Assembly: GCA_024195585.1 (NCBI GenBank) | Contig: SWBL01000005.1 | Location: 1-64,000 of the forward strand | Source of the DNA: Aureobasidium sp. EXF-3400 | Lineage: Eukaryota > Ascomycota > Dothideomycetes > Dothideales > Saccotheciaceae | DNA length: 64,000 nt | Direction of reading: 5' to 3' | Shown here: positions 21,152 through 31,107 of the stretch, piece after piece | Layout of the letters: the number at the start of each line of letters is the position of its first letter | Position numbering within the stretch: position 1 is the stretch's first letter | Position numbers and translations under genes: made by a program | Notes under the pieces: generated by a model | Database searches by the model: none | Told to the model about the DNA's origin: nothing | Seen by the model: the letters and a program-made list of their open reading frames with translations, nothing else

Positions 21152-23371
21152 ATGGATATGTCTATGGGTGGCATGGATATGTCCATGGGCAACGAGTCCA
21201 TGGGCAACGGCATTCCCAGTCTGTTCACCTTTGAGAAAATGTACTGGGCTGTCGTTGGCGCTGCCATTGCTGCTTTCACCGTTGTCAACGTATACAGCTG
21301 GTTTCTGTGTCGTCAGAGGTAACTGCAACCGTTGTATATCTTCTCTGTGACCCTGTACTCATATTCAGCCAGGTTACGATCAACAAGCATGACACCTGCC
21401 AAACCCAAAGCTTTCCCCTTCCTCGCCATGGCCACATGTACCGCCCTCGTTCGTGAGCTTGCCAATGCTTCATTGCCAGTCTTCGCTATCAAGTCTCTCC
21501 GGACGCCCTCGCCAACCCTTGGAAAGGCCTCTCTGGTAGCCGCAAATATAGTCGTTCTCCTCGTCATGTGTTTCTACAAGCTCGACGTCAGCGATCGATG
21601 GTCCTTCGAAGACATTGGCTACCGCACAGGCTTCGTCACAGTCTGCCAGTTGCCACTTCTCTTCCTTCTAGCCGGAAAGCGCAACATTATCGCTGCTCTC
21701 ATCGGCTCTTCGTATGAGCGCATCAATTGGCTCCATCGCTGGGCGTCGCGGTGCTTCCTTCTGACTGCCACCATTCACATGGGCTACTGGTTCGCAGACT
21801 GGGCTCCTTACGATTACATCGGTACAAAAATTCGCACCGATCCTATCACAAAACACGGTGTGATTGCTTGGGCTATCCTGGTCTGGATCACCATCAGCTC
21901 AATGACACCCATCCGTGGCTGGAGTTATGAGTTCTTTGTTATCCAGCACATCGTTTCTTTCGCCGTCTTTATCGGCTTCGTCTATTTACATATCCCCGCC
22001 GAGGTCAAACTTTGGGTCTGGATCTGTGTTGGCCTGTTTTTCTTTGATCGTGTCGTACGAGGCTTCTTCTACCTCTACAACAACTTGTCCATCTTGCATC
22101 CCACTCAAAGGAAAGATGGCACGATGGGTAAGCTGTGGGCTCTGAACGCCGAACTCACTGCTCTACCGAACAACACTACCCGCATCACCATAAACAATCC
22201 TCCAATCTCTTGGCGTCCTGGTCAACATGTCTTTTTGTCTGCCCACTCGCTAGCTCTAATGCAAGCCCATCCTTTCACCATCTCCTCACTTCCTAGCGAC
22301 GGTAAGATGGAGTTCTTAATCCAATCAAAAAAGGGTGGAACGCAAAAAATATATCGACATGCCGAGAAAATTGGAATGACCCTGCCCTCAACCAACGGAG
22401 ATCTGACCAGAGGGTCAACGACAAGTGTTGCTATCGAGGGTCCTTATGGCCGCATCCGTCCTCTGCAACAATTTGATAGCGTAGTGTTGCTAGCTGGTAG
22501 CACTGGTGCATCATACACTATGCCATTGCTGCGTGATCTTGTCTATGCGTGGAAATCTATGGATGGCCAGAGCAAGAGTCAGCGCGAGAAGCCAGTGACT
22601 AGACATGTGAGATATGTCTGGATTGTCAAGGCTGGATCCCAACTAAGCTGGTTCTCCGCCCAACTTAGCCAAGCTATGGAAGATGTTGCTCACCTGCAGG
22701 CTCAGGGCCACGACGTCAGCGTTGATATCAGCGCTTACATTACGTGTGATGAAACGTTTACGACTGAACAGAAGACTCTGCTTGACGCCTGGAAGGCATA
22801 CTCGACATCAACGACCACGAAATACGGTGCAGTGGCTGAAGTATTGGACTCTGTTGACGATGAAGAGTACAACGACTTCGGTATGGAGAAGAAGTTTATC
22901 TCCAAGGATGAGAAGATTGAGGTTCAGGAACTCGATCGCTACTCACTATCAGGCACCGCCGAGTCTACCTCAAAACAATCTTGCGGACCTAACGGCACAT
23001 GTTGCTGCACTGCTACTATCGAAGATGAGGACGACGACGAAGCCATCAGACCTGCATGCACCTGCAATTGTGGAGCGGGTCCTTCGCGAACAGAGAGCTC
23101 AAGATCGAGCATTCTAAACGAGAAACCCAAGCCGAAACAACCGTTTTTGCATCCTGCAATTTCGGTCTTCTCAGGCCGACCAGCTTGCAGGAATGTTATC
23201 CGCAAGACGCTTGAGCAAGCTTATGGCGAAAGCGCAGTCGTGGTCTGTGGACCACAGGGCTTAGTTCACGATGTGCGAACGAGCGTCGTCTCGCTTAGTG
23301 ACGAGAGGGCTGTCCATAAGGGCACGGGCGCTCAAGGCATCTGGCTCCATGCTGAGGCTTTTGGGTACTGA
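21152..23371 (+). CDS. Ferric/cupric reductase transmembrane component (FRE family)
   Basis: Two exons: 21152-21318 and 21373-23371; 721 aa. The 54-bp intron must use the second AG (GCCAG, 21372) to keep frame. Residues 1-20 are a Met-rich extracellular segment with seven Met, resembling Ctr ectodomains. TM1 is at about 30-48. The haem-binding core has two H-x13-H pairs: His177/191 and His248/262. The FAD-binding motif HPFTISS is at 355-361 and the NADPH-binding loop LLAGSTGASYT near 430. Residues 593-622 form a Cys-rich insert (CGPNGTCCC and CTCNCG) on either side of an acidic stretch. The C-terminal VVCGPQGLVHDV is the conserved end of the NAD domain. The enzyme passes electrons from NADPH via FAD and haem to extracellular Fe(III) or Cu(II). 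Its position beside Ctr suggests cupric reduction feeding copper uptake. Confidence 0.93.
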
Positions 23372-24775
23372 TTCTTCCGTGTATACAAAACAGCATTAGT
23401 TCATGCTAATATAGCAACGCCGTCATGACCCTTCTGTATAAGACAATTTCGTATTCGTTTCTTGTGGCCAATCAGAGTGAGCGACTGGTGTTTGAAGGAT
23501 GCGATCGCGTACAAGGTTCTGCGTTCTCAAACCACTGTCATCTTAACTTATGCGATAATGTGGTGCCGCTCGGGAGTACCGAACTGTGTGCCAGCCGTCC
23601 CCCAGTTTCCAGATCGCTGGAAGCACCGATCGACATTGGAAGCCGAGATCCGGGCGTTCAGAGCATGTGGGTTGTGCATGGTTTTCAATGGGCATGCATA
23701 ACCGAAAATACCTTGATCCAACCACATCAGCTGCCTTCTGGGCGCAACCGCCTTCCTCGAACCATCTCACTTCCCTTGTGTCCTGACTCTCCAAGCGGGA
23801 TGTTCGACTCTTGCAATCTTGCTCAGATCCACAGTAGCTTCTGTCAGCACTTGTCGTGGTCTTCCCTAGCAGAGCCGCTTCGGCAATTCTAGCAGACTCA
23901 CTTCGCCCGATCAGGAAAACGCCCCGCTTTGAAGTTAACTTCTCGGCAAGACCATTAGCTGCCGTGAACTATCAGGTTTGTCATCCTAGATCCTTCGGTC
24001 AATTCTGCGAGTCGACGTATTCGCCGCACTTTGGCTGGCTGGGTGACTGCAGATCGACAGATACATTTTGTGTGTACTTCGAGTAGACAAAGCTGAACGT
24101 ACGTATGAGTGAGTGTGTGTCTGACATCCATGATGTTAGTGAGATGGGTTTGTCATTCTGCTGTCAAGGCACGGTAGCTGAGGCTTCGGACATGAGTCCT
24201 CAGCAGACACGCGGCTATGCAACGGTAAAAGATTCGAGATTGCGCCGTCTCTAACGCATGGTTCATCTTCTGTACAGTCCAGCGTGGTACGTCTAGGTCC
24301 CGTCACACCAGAGGCGCATCTCTATGCTGGCTGTCGAGCTAAGAATTGCGGCAACGTGCAATAGACTTTTGTCCTTGGACCAGTCACAGTGCTGTTACAG
24401 CTCTGCGGCATGGCGGGACCTTGCTATTCCTTGTGGCGTTCGTCTATTCAACCGCAAGTGCAAGCGGGACCCTAGCATCGACATGGATGCTGCCAGTACA
24501 AGAAAAGTCTGTCTTCCCTCCGAAAGCGTGGCTGATACCTTCTTGCATTCGAACCCTCTTCTGTCTCTGTGTACCTTGCTGTTGAACGACGATCTATTCC
24601 ACAAAAACCGCTTGATAGGACTACAAGGCCTGTCATTGCAACGTTGACATCTTGTGGGGTCTATAAGAGGTCACCTGCACCTGCCTATCCTACCCGTTTT
24701 CCCCGAGCGTACCTGGTTTCCAAGAGGGACTTCACAAACGTCCAACGTCTCCTCAATCATCACCACTAACCAGCC
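23372..24775. other. 1.4-kb spacer, no gene recognised
   Basis: Between the reductase stop and the RGS-protein start. The largest open frame (23425-23892, plus) has no family features, no splice support and ordinary composition. The final few hundred bases are presumably the RGS-protein promoter and leader. Confidence 0.45.
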
Positions 24776-26237
24776 ATGGTCTACTCACTTGGTTATCGAC
24801 GCCCTAGTCGAGTCTCTGACGGGTCTTCGCTCACATCCTCGAACGAAAAGAGAATGTCTGGTGATGGATCATATCATTCCGGAACTTCTGGTTCGATAAA
24901 AGGCATTCCGGAAGCATTGTCCTTCGATCGAATCATTGCTGGTGGCACCTGCCCTGTACGTATAATCGCAAGTAATGCATGCTCAGAAGTCGTATCTTAC
25001 CCCATCTGTATAGCCATGCACCACGCGTGACTTCATGAACTATCTGAAGTATGTCGAACACAGTGCCGAGAATCTACAATTCTACCTATGGTACAGAGAT
25101 TACGTCGAGCGATTCGACAAGTTGCCAAGTTCTGAGAAGGCATTGTCGCCAGAATGGAGTGCCTCCAAGATGGACGCCGAAATCACACAACCAGCTCGTC
25201 GCAAGAAGACTCCTGCGGCAATAGCTACTGTACTTGAAGGGACCGACTTTGCCGACACGGTGCCTCTTGCTGCCGAGAAACGAGATCCTTTCAACGAGCC
25301 TCGCAGCGACTCACCTGAGACAATGAGGGCTCCTGCATCACCTACCTTTTCTGAATTTGACTCTTCTATGAGTATGGAGAGACCTGTGTCGAGCAAATCA
25401 GACTTCGACCGTAAGGCTGAAGAAGTATTAACCGATGCTGGTATGCAGTGGAAGCCTTGTAAGTACAGAGATTTGGTTCTGATAGATATACCCCACTAAC
25501 ACTACAATCAAGTCACTGCACAACCATTCCGCGAGGAAATGACACGGATCATCACACTTTTCATTGCCGTTGATGGCTCCCGTCAGCTCAATCTCTCCGA
25601 TCGTGAACGAAGCGCTGTCCTCCACGCTCTTCAAAACACTACACATCCCTCTGCTCTGCGTGCTGCGTACATGAGCGCCGAATACTCACTCCGCCGTCAA
25701 GCCCATTCAAACTTCATCCGCTGGACTATCTGCAACGGCAATCGTCCTCGTGTCATCTTCGCCCGAGGCTTGGGCATCTCACTAATCCTTCTCGGTATCC
25801 TTGCAGATTTGCTCATCACACTAAGTTCTGCCGGTCGTGCATGGCGTGTTCTGCCCATAATTGGCTTAATGCTAGGTGTCTCGACACTCATCGCCGCATG
25901 GAAGGGAATGTGTGTAGTCCTACACGGAATGCACCATCGCCATCTCCGTCCCTGGGAACTTTTCGCTGATCCTGAGGACCCATCCCTGAAAGCCAGCTCT
26001 GAGGATTCTCTATTCAGTACATCTGGCTCTGGCAGCTATGAAGATGAGCCTTGGATCGCCAAGTACGAGAAACGCAACCTCATTCGCAAGATCTTTGATC
26101 GTGAGGTCTGGATCCAAGAGCCGGCGTTGCGACAAATTCAGGATACCATCTTCATTCAGAGTTTGGTGGGTGCATTCTTGGTTTCTTGTGTTGTGGTTGG
26201 CATTTTCTGTGCAGTGCCGCATGGTGGTTTCTTCTAA
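24776..26237 (+). CDS. RGS-domain membrane protein, Rax1/RgsD type
   Basis: Three exons: 24776-24955, 25014-25458 and 25513-26237; 449 aa; introns 58 and 54 bp. Splicing the first intron joins AGGTCP to PCTTRDFMNYLKYVEHSAENLQFYLWY, which completes the first RGS helices. The RGS domain is split by a Ser/Pro/Glu-rich insert (about residues 105-200). It resumes at MQWKPFTAQPFREEMTRIITLFIA, ending with the helix around AYMSAEYSLRRQAHSNFIRW. Three membrane spans follow: ISLILLGILADLLITL, VLPIIGLMLGVSTLIAAW and a C-terminal FIQSLVGAFLVSCVVVGIFC. RGS plus C-terminal TM helices is the Rax1 (yeast bud-site marker) and Aspergillus RgsD architecture. The TM part argues against the soluble FlbA/Sst2 class. 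Confidence 0.88.
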
Positions 26238-26804
26238 AAGGTGCACTGTGGGTGAATGGGATCTAATGTGACTATGGTGATGATATGTTGATAATGATGA
26301 GGCCGGGTTTGCATGTACATAGATTGGAGTTTTGAGGTATTTTAAAGTTTGCTCTCTCTCTCGCTCAAAAATTGTACTCGACAAGGTGCGTTGCCTCTCC
26401 TCATTTGTGTATGCCACGGTACGCGTATGAAGAGAATGTCAGATAGACTATACCAATCCCCACCTCGAATGGCCATTACTTGTCCGCATTGAAAGTTGGC
26501 ATTCTGTTTCTGTGGAATTTGTTCATGAAGCACGATACTTAATCTCCTTGTCCAGGCATCTTTCTGCAAGTACATGCCTTTGCAAGTCACTGATTTACAT
26601 GTTTGCTATGACTATCTCATTGAGAGACCACAGAAGACATAGATTTGTATGAAAGGCCGGGCTTTGAGGGCACCAAAAATACACTATGCAACAGGCATTA
26701 ATGCCGAGTCTGTATTGAGAATGTACAAGTCGCTACAAAACATCGAAAACGTGGGTATCTTTTTCATGTCGGGACAAATGGCACATATGCGAGCGTCAGC
26801 AATA
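26238..26804. other. Convergent 3' intergenic region
   Basis: 567 bp between the stops of the RGS gene and pex19. No open frame of interest; presumably 3' UTRs. Confidence 0.5.
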
Positions 26805-27784
26805 TCATTGCTGTGGACAGCCGTCGGCTTCACTGAGCATATCTTGAGCAGCATTCATCTCACCGACCAGGCCAGGTGGGGGCGCCCCCGCTGCTTGCAT
26901 CTGTGTCCATTGTTAGCAGATACGGACATGAAAGATATAGTGGGTATACATACCTGTTGCATCTTATCCACAATGTATTCCCTATCTTCTTTGTTGTCGT
27001 CACTAAAGTTCTTCTTCTCGAATCTGTCTACAATATCTTTGACGACGGCTTGCTGTGTCTTGTAACGTTCCAGGTCCTGTTTTGAAGTCGAGTCTTTGTT
27101 CTTCTCCAACCAGTCGGGGAAGTTGTCGTGTAGCTCCTTCATGGGCTCGTACAAGATGTCTTTGTTGACTAGTTGTTCCATCATGCCCATGAGCATTGAG
27201 TTGAAGTCTCCTTGGTCGCCGTCCATGGCGGGGAAGTTGCCAGCTTCCAGATCTTTGAGCATTTGTGCAAGCATGTCATCTTGTGATGAGCTTGCAGCAG
27301 CAGCAGATGCAGATTGGCCGGAAGCTTGCATGCGTTCCATGGTCTTCTCTATGGTTGAAGCAAAGGCAGGCTTTGCGGAAGACGAAGAGGTAGTGTTTGG
27401 TTTGGGAGCAGCATCGGCTGATGGGGCGGGTGTAGAGGCAGCTTCTTGTTCGGCGGCAGCACTGAGCTCCTTCATCATCTGCTCGAACTGTTTTTGCATT
27501 TCCGGATCCTCATCGAGACCTCCCAGAAGCTCGGCCATGCCGGCCTGTAATTGACGGGCAAAGTCATCGTCCTCAGCAGGCGGTTGTGGAGGTATAGAAG
27601 ACGAGGAGGGATTTGATTGAGCGGTTGTCGAGGATTGTGCGGTAGAAGTGGAAGGAGCAGCGGGTTTCTGGTCTTTGATGGAAGCGGCCGAGAAGTCGTC
27701 CAGCATGTCATCAAGGTCGGAAAGATCGTCCTCGTCTGGGTCCGGGGCCATGTCGACGTGTTTTTCCGGTTGGTTGTCTGCCAT
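26805..27784 (-). CDS. pex19: Peroxin 19, peroxisomal membrane protein chaperone/import receptor
   Basis: Two exons: 26954-27784 and 26805-26900; 308 aa; 53-bp intron (GTATGT, CTAACA branch, ACAG). I start at the ATG at 27782-27784; the upstream in-frame ATG lacks support. The N-terminus is acidic and disordered (DPDEDDLSDLDDMLDDF), holding the Pex3-binding region. The middle and C-terminal parts are helical (FARQLQAGMAELLGGLDEDPEMQKQFEQMM; LMGMMEQLVNKDILYEPMKELHDNFPDWL), the client-binding domain. Splicing adds the end of the protein, which finishes in CPQQ, a farnesylation CaaX box like the CKQQ of yeast Pex19. Pex19 binds new peroxisomal membrane proteins in the cytosol and docks them at Pex3. 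It is head-to-head with ubc9. Confidence 0.96.
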
Positions 27785-28216
27785 AGTGTGAATTCGGGTG
27801 GAATGACAGTAGATATATGAAAGTGAAGGAAATGGGAGGAACAAGTGTCAAAGCAAGCTTGAAATGTTTACAGTCGAGTCAGTGGGTGCACGCTGAGGGC
27901 CGAGGCTCACTCGGGCGGACCTGCCGCCTTCACAAGGAAACGCGCTCCGTCACCCTCCAACCGATCATTGTGGGGCCCTCACTTGTTTGCTTGGTTTGCC
28001 TGATCTACGACAATCAGATTAGACAAGGGCGCAGCGACTCTGATCAAGCAGAAACACAACTCTGGCCTGCTTCTATCTCACCACAACACTTTGGTTGCCT
28101 TGTCGCAATCCTTCCCGGCACGTCACTCTGCTCCCGTCACTGTCGACGCAACAACCTCTCTGCCAACCTCAAGACACACGACCACTTCTCCACGACAACA
28201 CACCAACTCCGCTACC
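27785..28216. promoter_or_regulatory. Bidirectional promoter, pex19 / ubc9
   Basis: 432 bp between divergent start codons. No gene seen. The part next to ubc9 is C-rich on the plus strand (28080-28200), as is usual for leaders of highly expressed fungal genes. Confidence 0.5.
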
Positions 28217-28747
28217 ATGTCGCTCTGTTCCAACCGTCTCTCGGAGGAGAGAAAGCAGTGGCGCAAAGATCACCCCTTCGGCTTCGTCGCAAAGCCCGCA
28301 AAGAACCCTCAAGGTGGCCTCGATCTCCAAAAGTGGGAGTGTTCCATCCCTGGCAAGGAAAAGACTCTGTGGGAGGGTGGTCTCTTCAAGCTTGAAGTCC
28401 AGTTCCCTGACGAGTACCCCACCAAGCCCCCCAAGTGTATGTCTTTCCTTCTCTAGCCCTTCGTCCTCTTTGCCATCCTCTGACACTCCCCAGGCAAGTT
28501 CGTTCCTCCTCTCTTCCACCCCAACGTCTACCCCTCGGGCACTGTCTGCTTGTCCATTCTCAACGAAGAAGAAGGCTGGAAGCCCGCTATCACTATCAAG
28601 GAGATCCTCCTCGGCATCCAATCTCTGCTGAACGAGCCCAACCCCGAGTCACCTGCTCAAGCCGAAGCCTACAACCTGTTCCGCAAGGATCGCGCCGCCT
28701 ACGACAAGAAGATCAAGCAGGTCGTCAGAGACAACCCGGCTCCTTGA
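28217..28747 (+). CDS. ubc9: SUMO-conjugating enzyme E2 Ubc9
   Basis: Two exons: 28217-28436 and 28494-28747; 157 aa; 57-bp intron with GTATGT donor and CCAG acceptor. The length is the usual one for Ubc9. The N-terminal helix ([17 protein letters not shown]) and the basic patch for SUMO binding are intact. [21 protein letters not shown] continues into the HPN motif and the catalytic Cys92 ([17 protein letters not shown]). The NEEEGW insert after the Cys is specific to Ubc9 among E2 enzymes. The protein takes SUMO from the Aos1-Uba2 E1 and transfers it to lysines in target proteins, mainly in the nucleus. Confidence 0.97.
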
Positions 28748-28953
28748 AACCTTGGCTCATCTTGCGACCTATCCACATGACGACTACGACTTACGGAATG
28801 CATTTCTGACTTCGAAACACACAAAAAGCATGCTACAAGCGACGAGGTGGGAGGAATTCACTGCTAGGCCGACGATGAAAAGAGGGCTAGGTTTCGTTGA
28901 TGATTTACTTTATTCACACACGCCGCAGAAGGTGTGGTCTGGCCGATTCACTT

Positions 28954-30615
28954 CTACGACGACGAAGCCACCAGTTTGCCCAGCACCTCTGCTACTTGGT
29001 CTGGCTTTTCCACCATGGGCAGGTGACCTGCTCCCTCAATCTCGACGCACTCGGCGCCATTGCTGCCATATCTGGCAGCCATATCTTTCATAGTCTTTGG
29101 CAGCACTCCATCTCCACTGCCAACCACGAATACACCCTTAACTTTTCCATCTTTCATGCGCGGCTGGAAGTTGTAGTCGCACAGTGCCTCCACGCTTTTT
29201 CTGAATCCTTCCAGACTGTTGTTGATGACCATCTGCTTGACTCTCTCGCACTCCTTCTCCATGTCACCTCCATCGTAGCTCTCCTTGACAAACCATCTTC
29301 TGACTGTAACTTCGGCGAGTTCTTCTCCGACAATCTTCTCGCCCTCTTCGCCAGACGCGTTTTCCTTCTCGCACATGGCCACTCTCTCGCCCCATGCCTT
29401 TCTGTTGACCTCTGGATTCTTGTCATTGGTGTCACATGCCATGAACGAGCCAATTCTGTCTGGGTATGTCAAGGCAGTGTTGAGGACAGATGCACCACCC
29501 ATGCTGACGCCAACAATTGCTGCTGCCTTGGGAACCTTGAGCGCATCGAGCAGAGCAATGATGTCTGAAGCCAGAACGTCCATCGTGACGAGCTTCTCAC
29601 CTGCTTTGCTTGTACGGCCTCTGGTGTTGTATCTCAGAATGCGGTATTGCTTGTTCTTGGCGAGGAATGAGTTCACCATGTTATCCCAGATACCATAGCT
29701 TGTAAGAATCGAGTTGCTTAGCACAATGAGGGGTGCATTTGGATGCGTCGAGCCTTCCAGTCTGTATTGAAGCTCTGCTCCGTCGCTGGTGGTGATGTAT
29801 GACTCCACTGCACCGCCGTCGTTGCCAGTAGAGAAAGTCCTGGTTTGTGTAGCCGGGCTGTCCCATTTCTTGAATCCTGCAATGGCGAAGTTCTGGAGGT
29901 CGCGAGGAGCAGGGCCGAAGGTGTAGAAGAGCTCGTACTCGCGTCTGATCTTCTCAGCAACCACGTTGGTCATGATTTCTTTGGCCCATGGTGTCTCGAC
30001 TGCGGCTTGGAACTCCTTACCACCGAGGCCGTTCTTTGGTGCGTACTCGTGCAGAGCCATGTACTCGACCTCGTCCTTCTTGTCGATGGCAGCAGTGACA
30101 TAGCGTCTCGTACGCAGCCAACCTGGTACTTTGGAGAGCATATCAATATGCTCCTCATTGTACCACTTGTCCAGCTCTTCTCCCTTCCGACCAGGCTTCA
30201 ACTTGAGAAGAACAGAGATCATCACATTGCCCTCTCCATAATTCTCAATCTTCTCCAGTTTCTTGAACTCCTTTGCTTCTCTGCTGCTCACCAGATCATA
30301 GCTTCGTCTGTCGATCTCGACTTTGGGTCTGATGTCTCTTTCTCGTTGAGTTTGGATTGGAGCACCGCGGAGAGCAAGGTACTCTTCCGAGTTGAATGCA
30401 TCCATGTCGTCGGTGTCGTAGATGGCCATCCATTCGTGCTTGCCTTTTCCTTCGCCGGAAAGGTCGCGGGCACGGTAGCGGAAGCCATTGTGGATGAAGG
30501 GCAGGCGAAGACGATTGGGTCCGTGTTCGTTATTATACCAGTCATGGAATTCGGCGGCTGGGAGGTCGGCCGAGGGTTGCATGGTTACATACAGGATTCC
30601 TGATGTCTTTGCCAT
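28954..30615 (-). CDS. Tandem EthD-like (dimeric alpha-beta barrel) / alpha-beta hydrolase fusion
   Basis: Single exon, 553 aa from the ATG at 30615. Residues 1-110 and 125-235 are two copies of an EthD/ferredoxin-like barrel, each with the marker FHDWYNNEHGPNRL or LDKWYNEEHIDMLSKVPGW. Residues 265-553 form an alpha/beta hydrolase closest in pattern to 3-oxoadipate enol-lactonases: oxyanion strand PLIVLSNSILTSYGIWD, RYNTRGRG-type loop (RYNTRGRTS), nucleophile elbow GVSMGG with Ser371, likely acid Asp502 (GDGVLP) and His531 (GAGHLPMVE). EthD-type barrels often bind small ring compounds or act as decarboxylase or monooxygenase modules. The fusion would suit hydrolysis of a lactone in aromatic catabolism. 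Its neighbours CMLE and a carboxymuconolactone-decarboxylase-like protein support that. The exact substrate is inferred. Confidence 0.85.
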   Translation of the reverse strand: MAKTSGILYVTMQPSADLPAAEFHDWYNNEHGPNRLRLPFIHNGFRYRARDLSGEGKGKHEWMAIYDTDDMDAFNSEEYLALRGAPIQTQRERDIRPKVEIDRRSYDLVSSREAKEFKKLEKIENYGEGNVMISVLLKLKPGRKGEELDKWYNEEHIDMLSKVPGWLRTRRYVTAAIDKKDEVEYMALHEYAPKNGLGGKEFQAAVETPWAKEIMTNVVAEKIRREYELFYTFGPAPRDLQNFAIAGFKKWDSPATQTRTFSTGNDGGAVESYITTSDGAELQYRLEGSTHPNAPLIVLSNSILTSYGIWDNMVNSFLAKNKQYRILRYNTRGRTSKAGEKLVTMDVLASDIIALLDALKVPKAAAIVGVSMGGASVLNTALTYPDRIGSFMACDTNDKNPEVNRKAWGERVAMCEKENASGEEGEKIVGEELAEVTVRRWFVKESYDGGDMEKECERVKQMVINNSLEGFRKSVEALCDYNFQPRMKDGKVKGVFVVGSGDGVLPKTMKDMAARYGSNGAECVEIEGAGHLPMVEKPDQVAEVLGKLVASSS

Positions 30616-31107
30616 CGTTGCGTTTTCTCTGGTGGCCGTATCAATTGGTTATCGAGGTAATGTGGGTTTGGGAGACAGGAAGGCTTTGGAGAGATTCTAT
30701 CTGGTCACTGTTACACGAAGATGTGAAATTTGGTTGATTACGGTATCTATCACACTCCCGAGCTGAGCAGCCGACGACACGGCGAAAGCTCCCGCATCCC
30801 GAATGACGATGCCGTTGCTCACAAAAAAACATCGAGTCCGTGAGGTGAGGGGTAGTGGGGTCGTCCTTGTGGCACGGCAGAAGCTGCGGCAGAGAGAGAC
30901 ATGTTCCAAACACGTTCCTTATGTGATCGTACCGGTCACCCTGCTTCCTTAATATCACAAGCAGATGCGCTTTCATTCTTTCGTGCTGCTCAATTGGGCA
31001 TATGTGTGTCTTTTGATATGACTTGAGATATGTTGGTTGGGACGGAGAAGGATACGGCAACCAAAATCTCACATGATAGTGCTTGGTTGTTTTATGGATG
31101 CCTTTAT
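30616..31107. other. Promoter of the EthD-hydrolase gene and 3' UTR of the CMLE gene
   Basis: 492 bp with no coding features recognised. Confidence 0.45.

Noticed and set aside
21319..21368. First AG (TTCAG) as acceptor in the metalloreductase gene
   Set aside because: Using it shifts the reading frame. The next AG at 21371-21372 keeps it and gives the usual R-Q-R-L-R junction.
23425..23892. 155-codon open frame after the metalloreductase
   Set aside because: No family motif, signal or splice support; composition like the surrounding spacer. Overlapping frames on the other strand look equally good, so it is probably chance.
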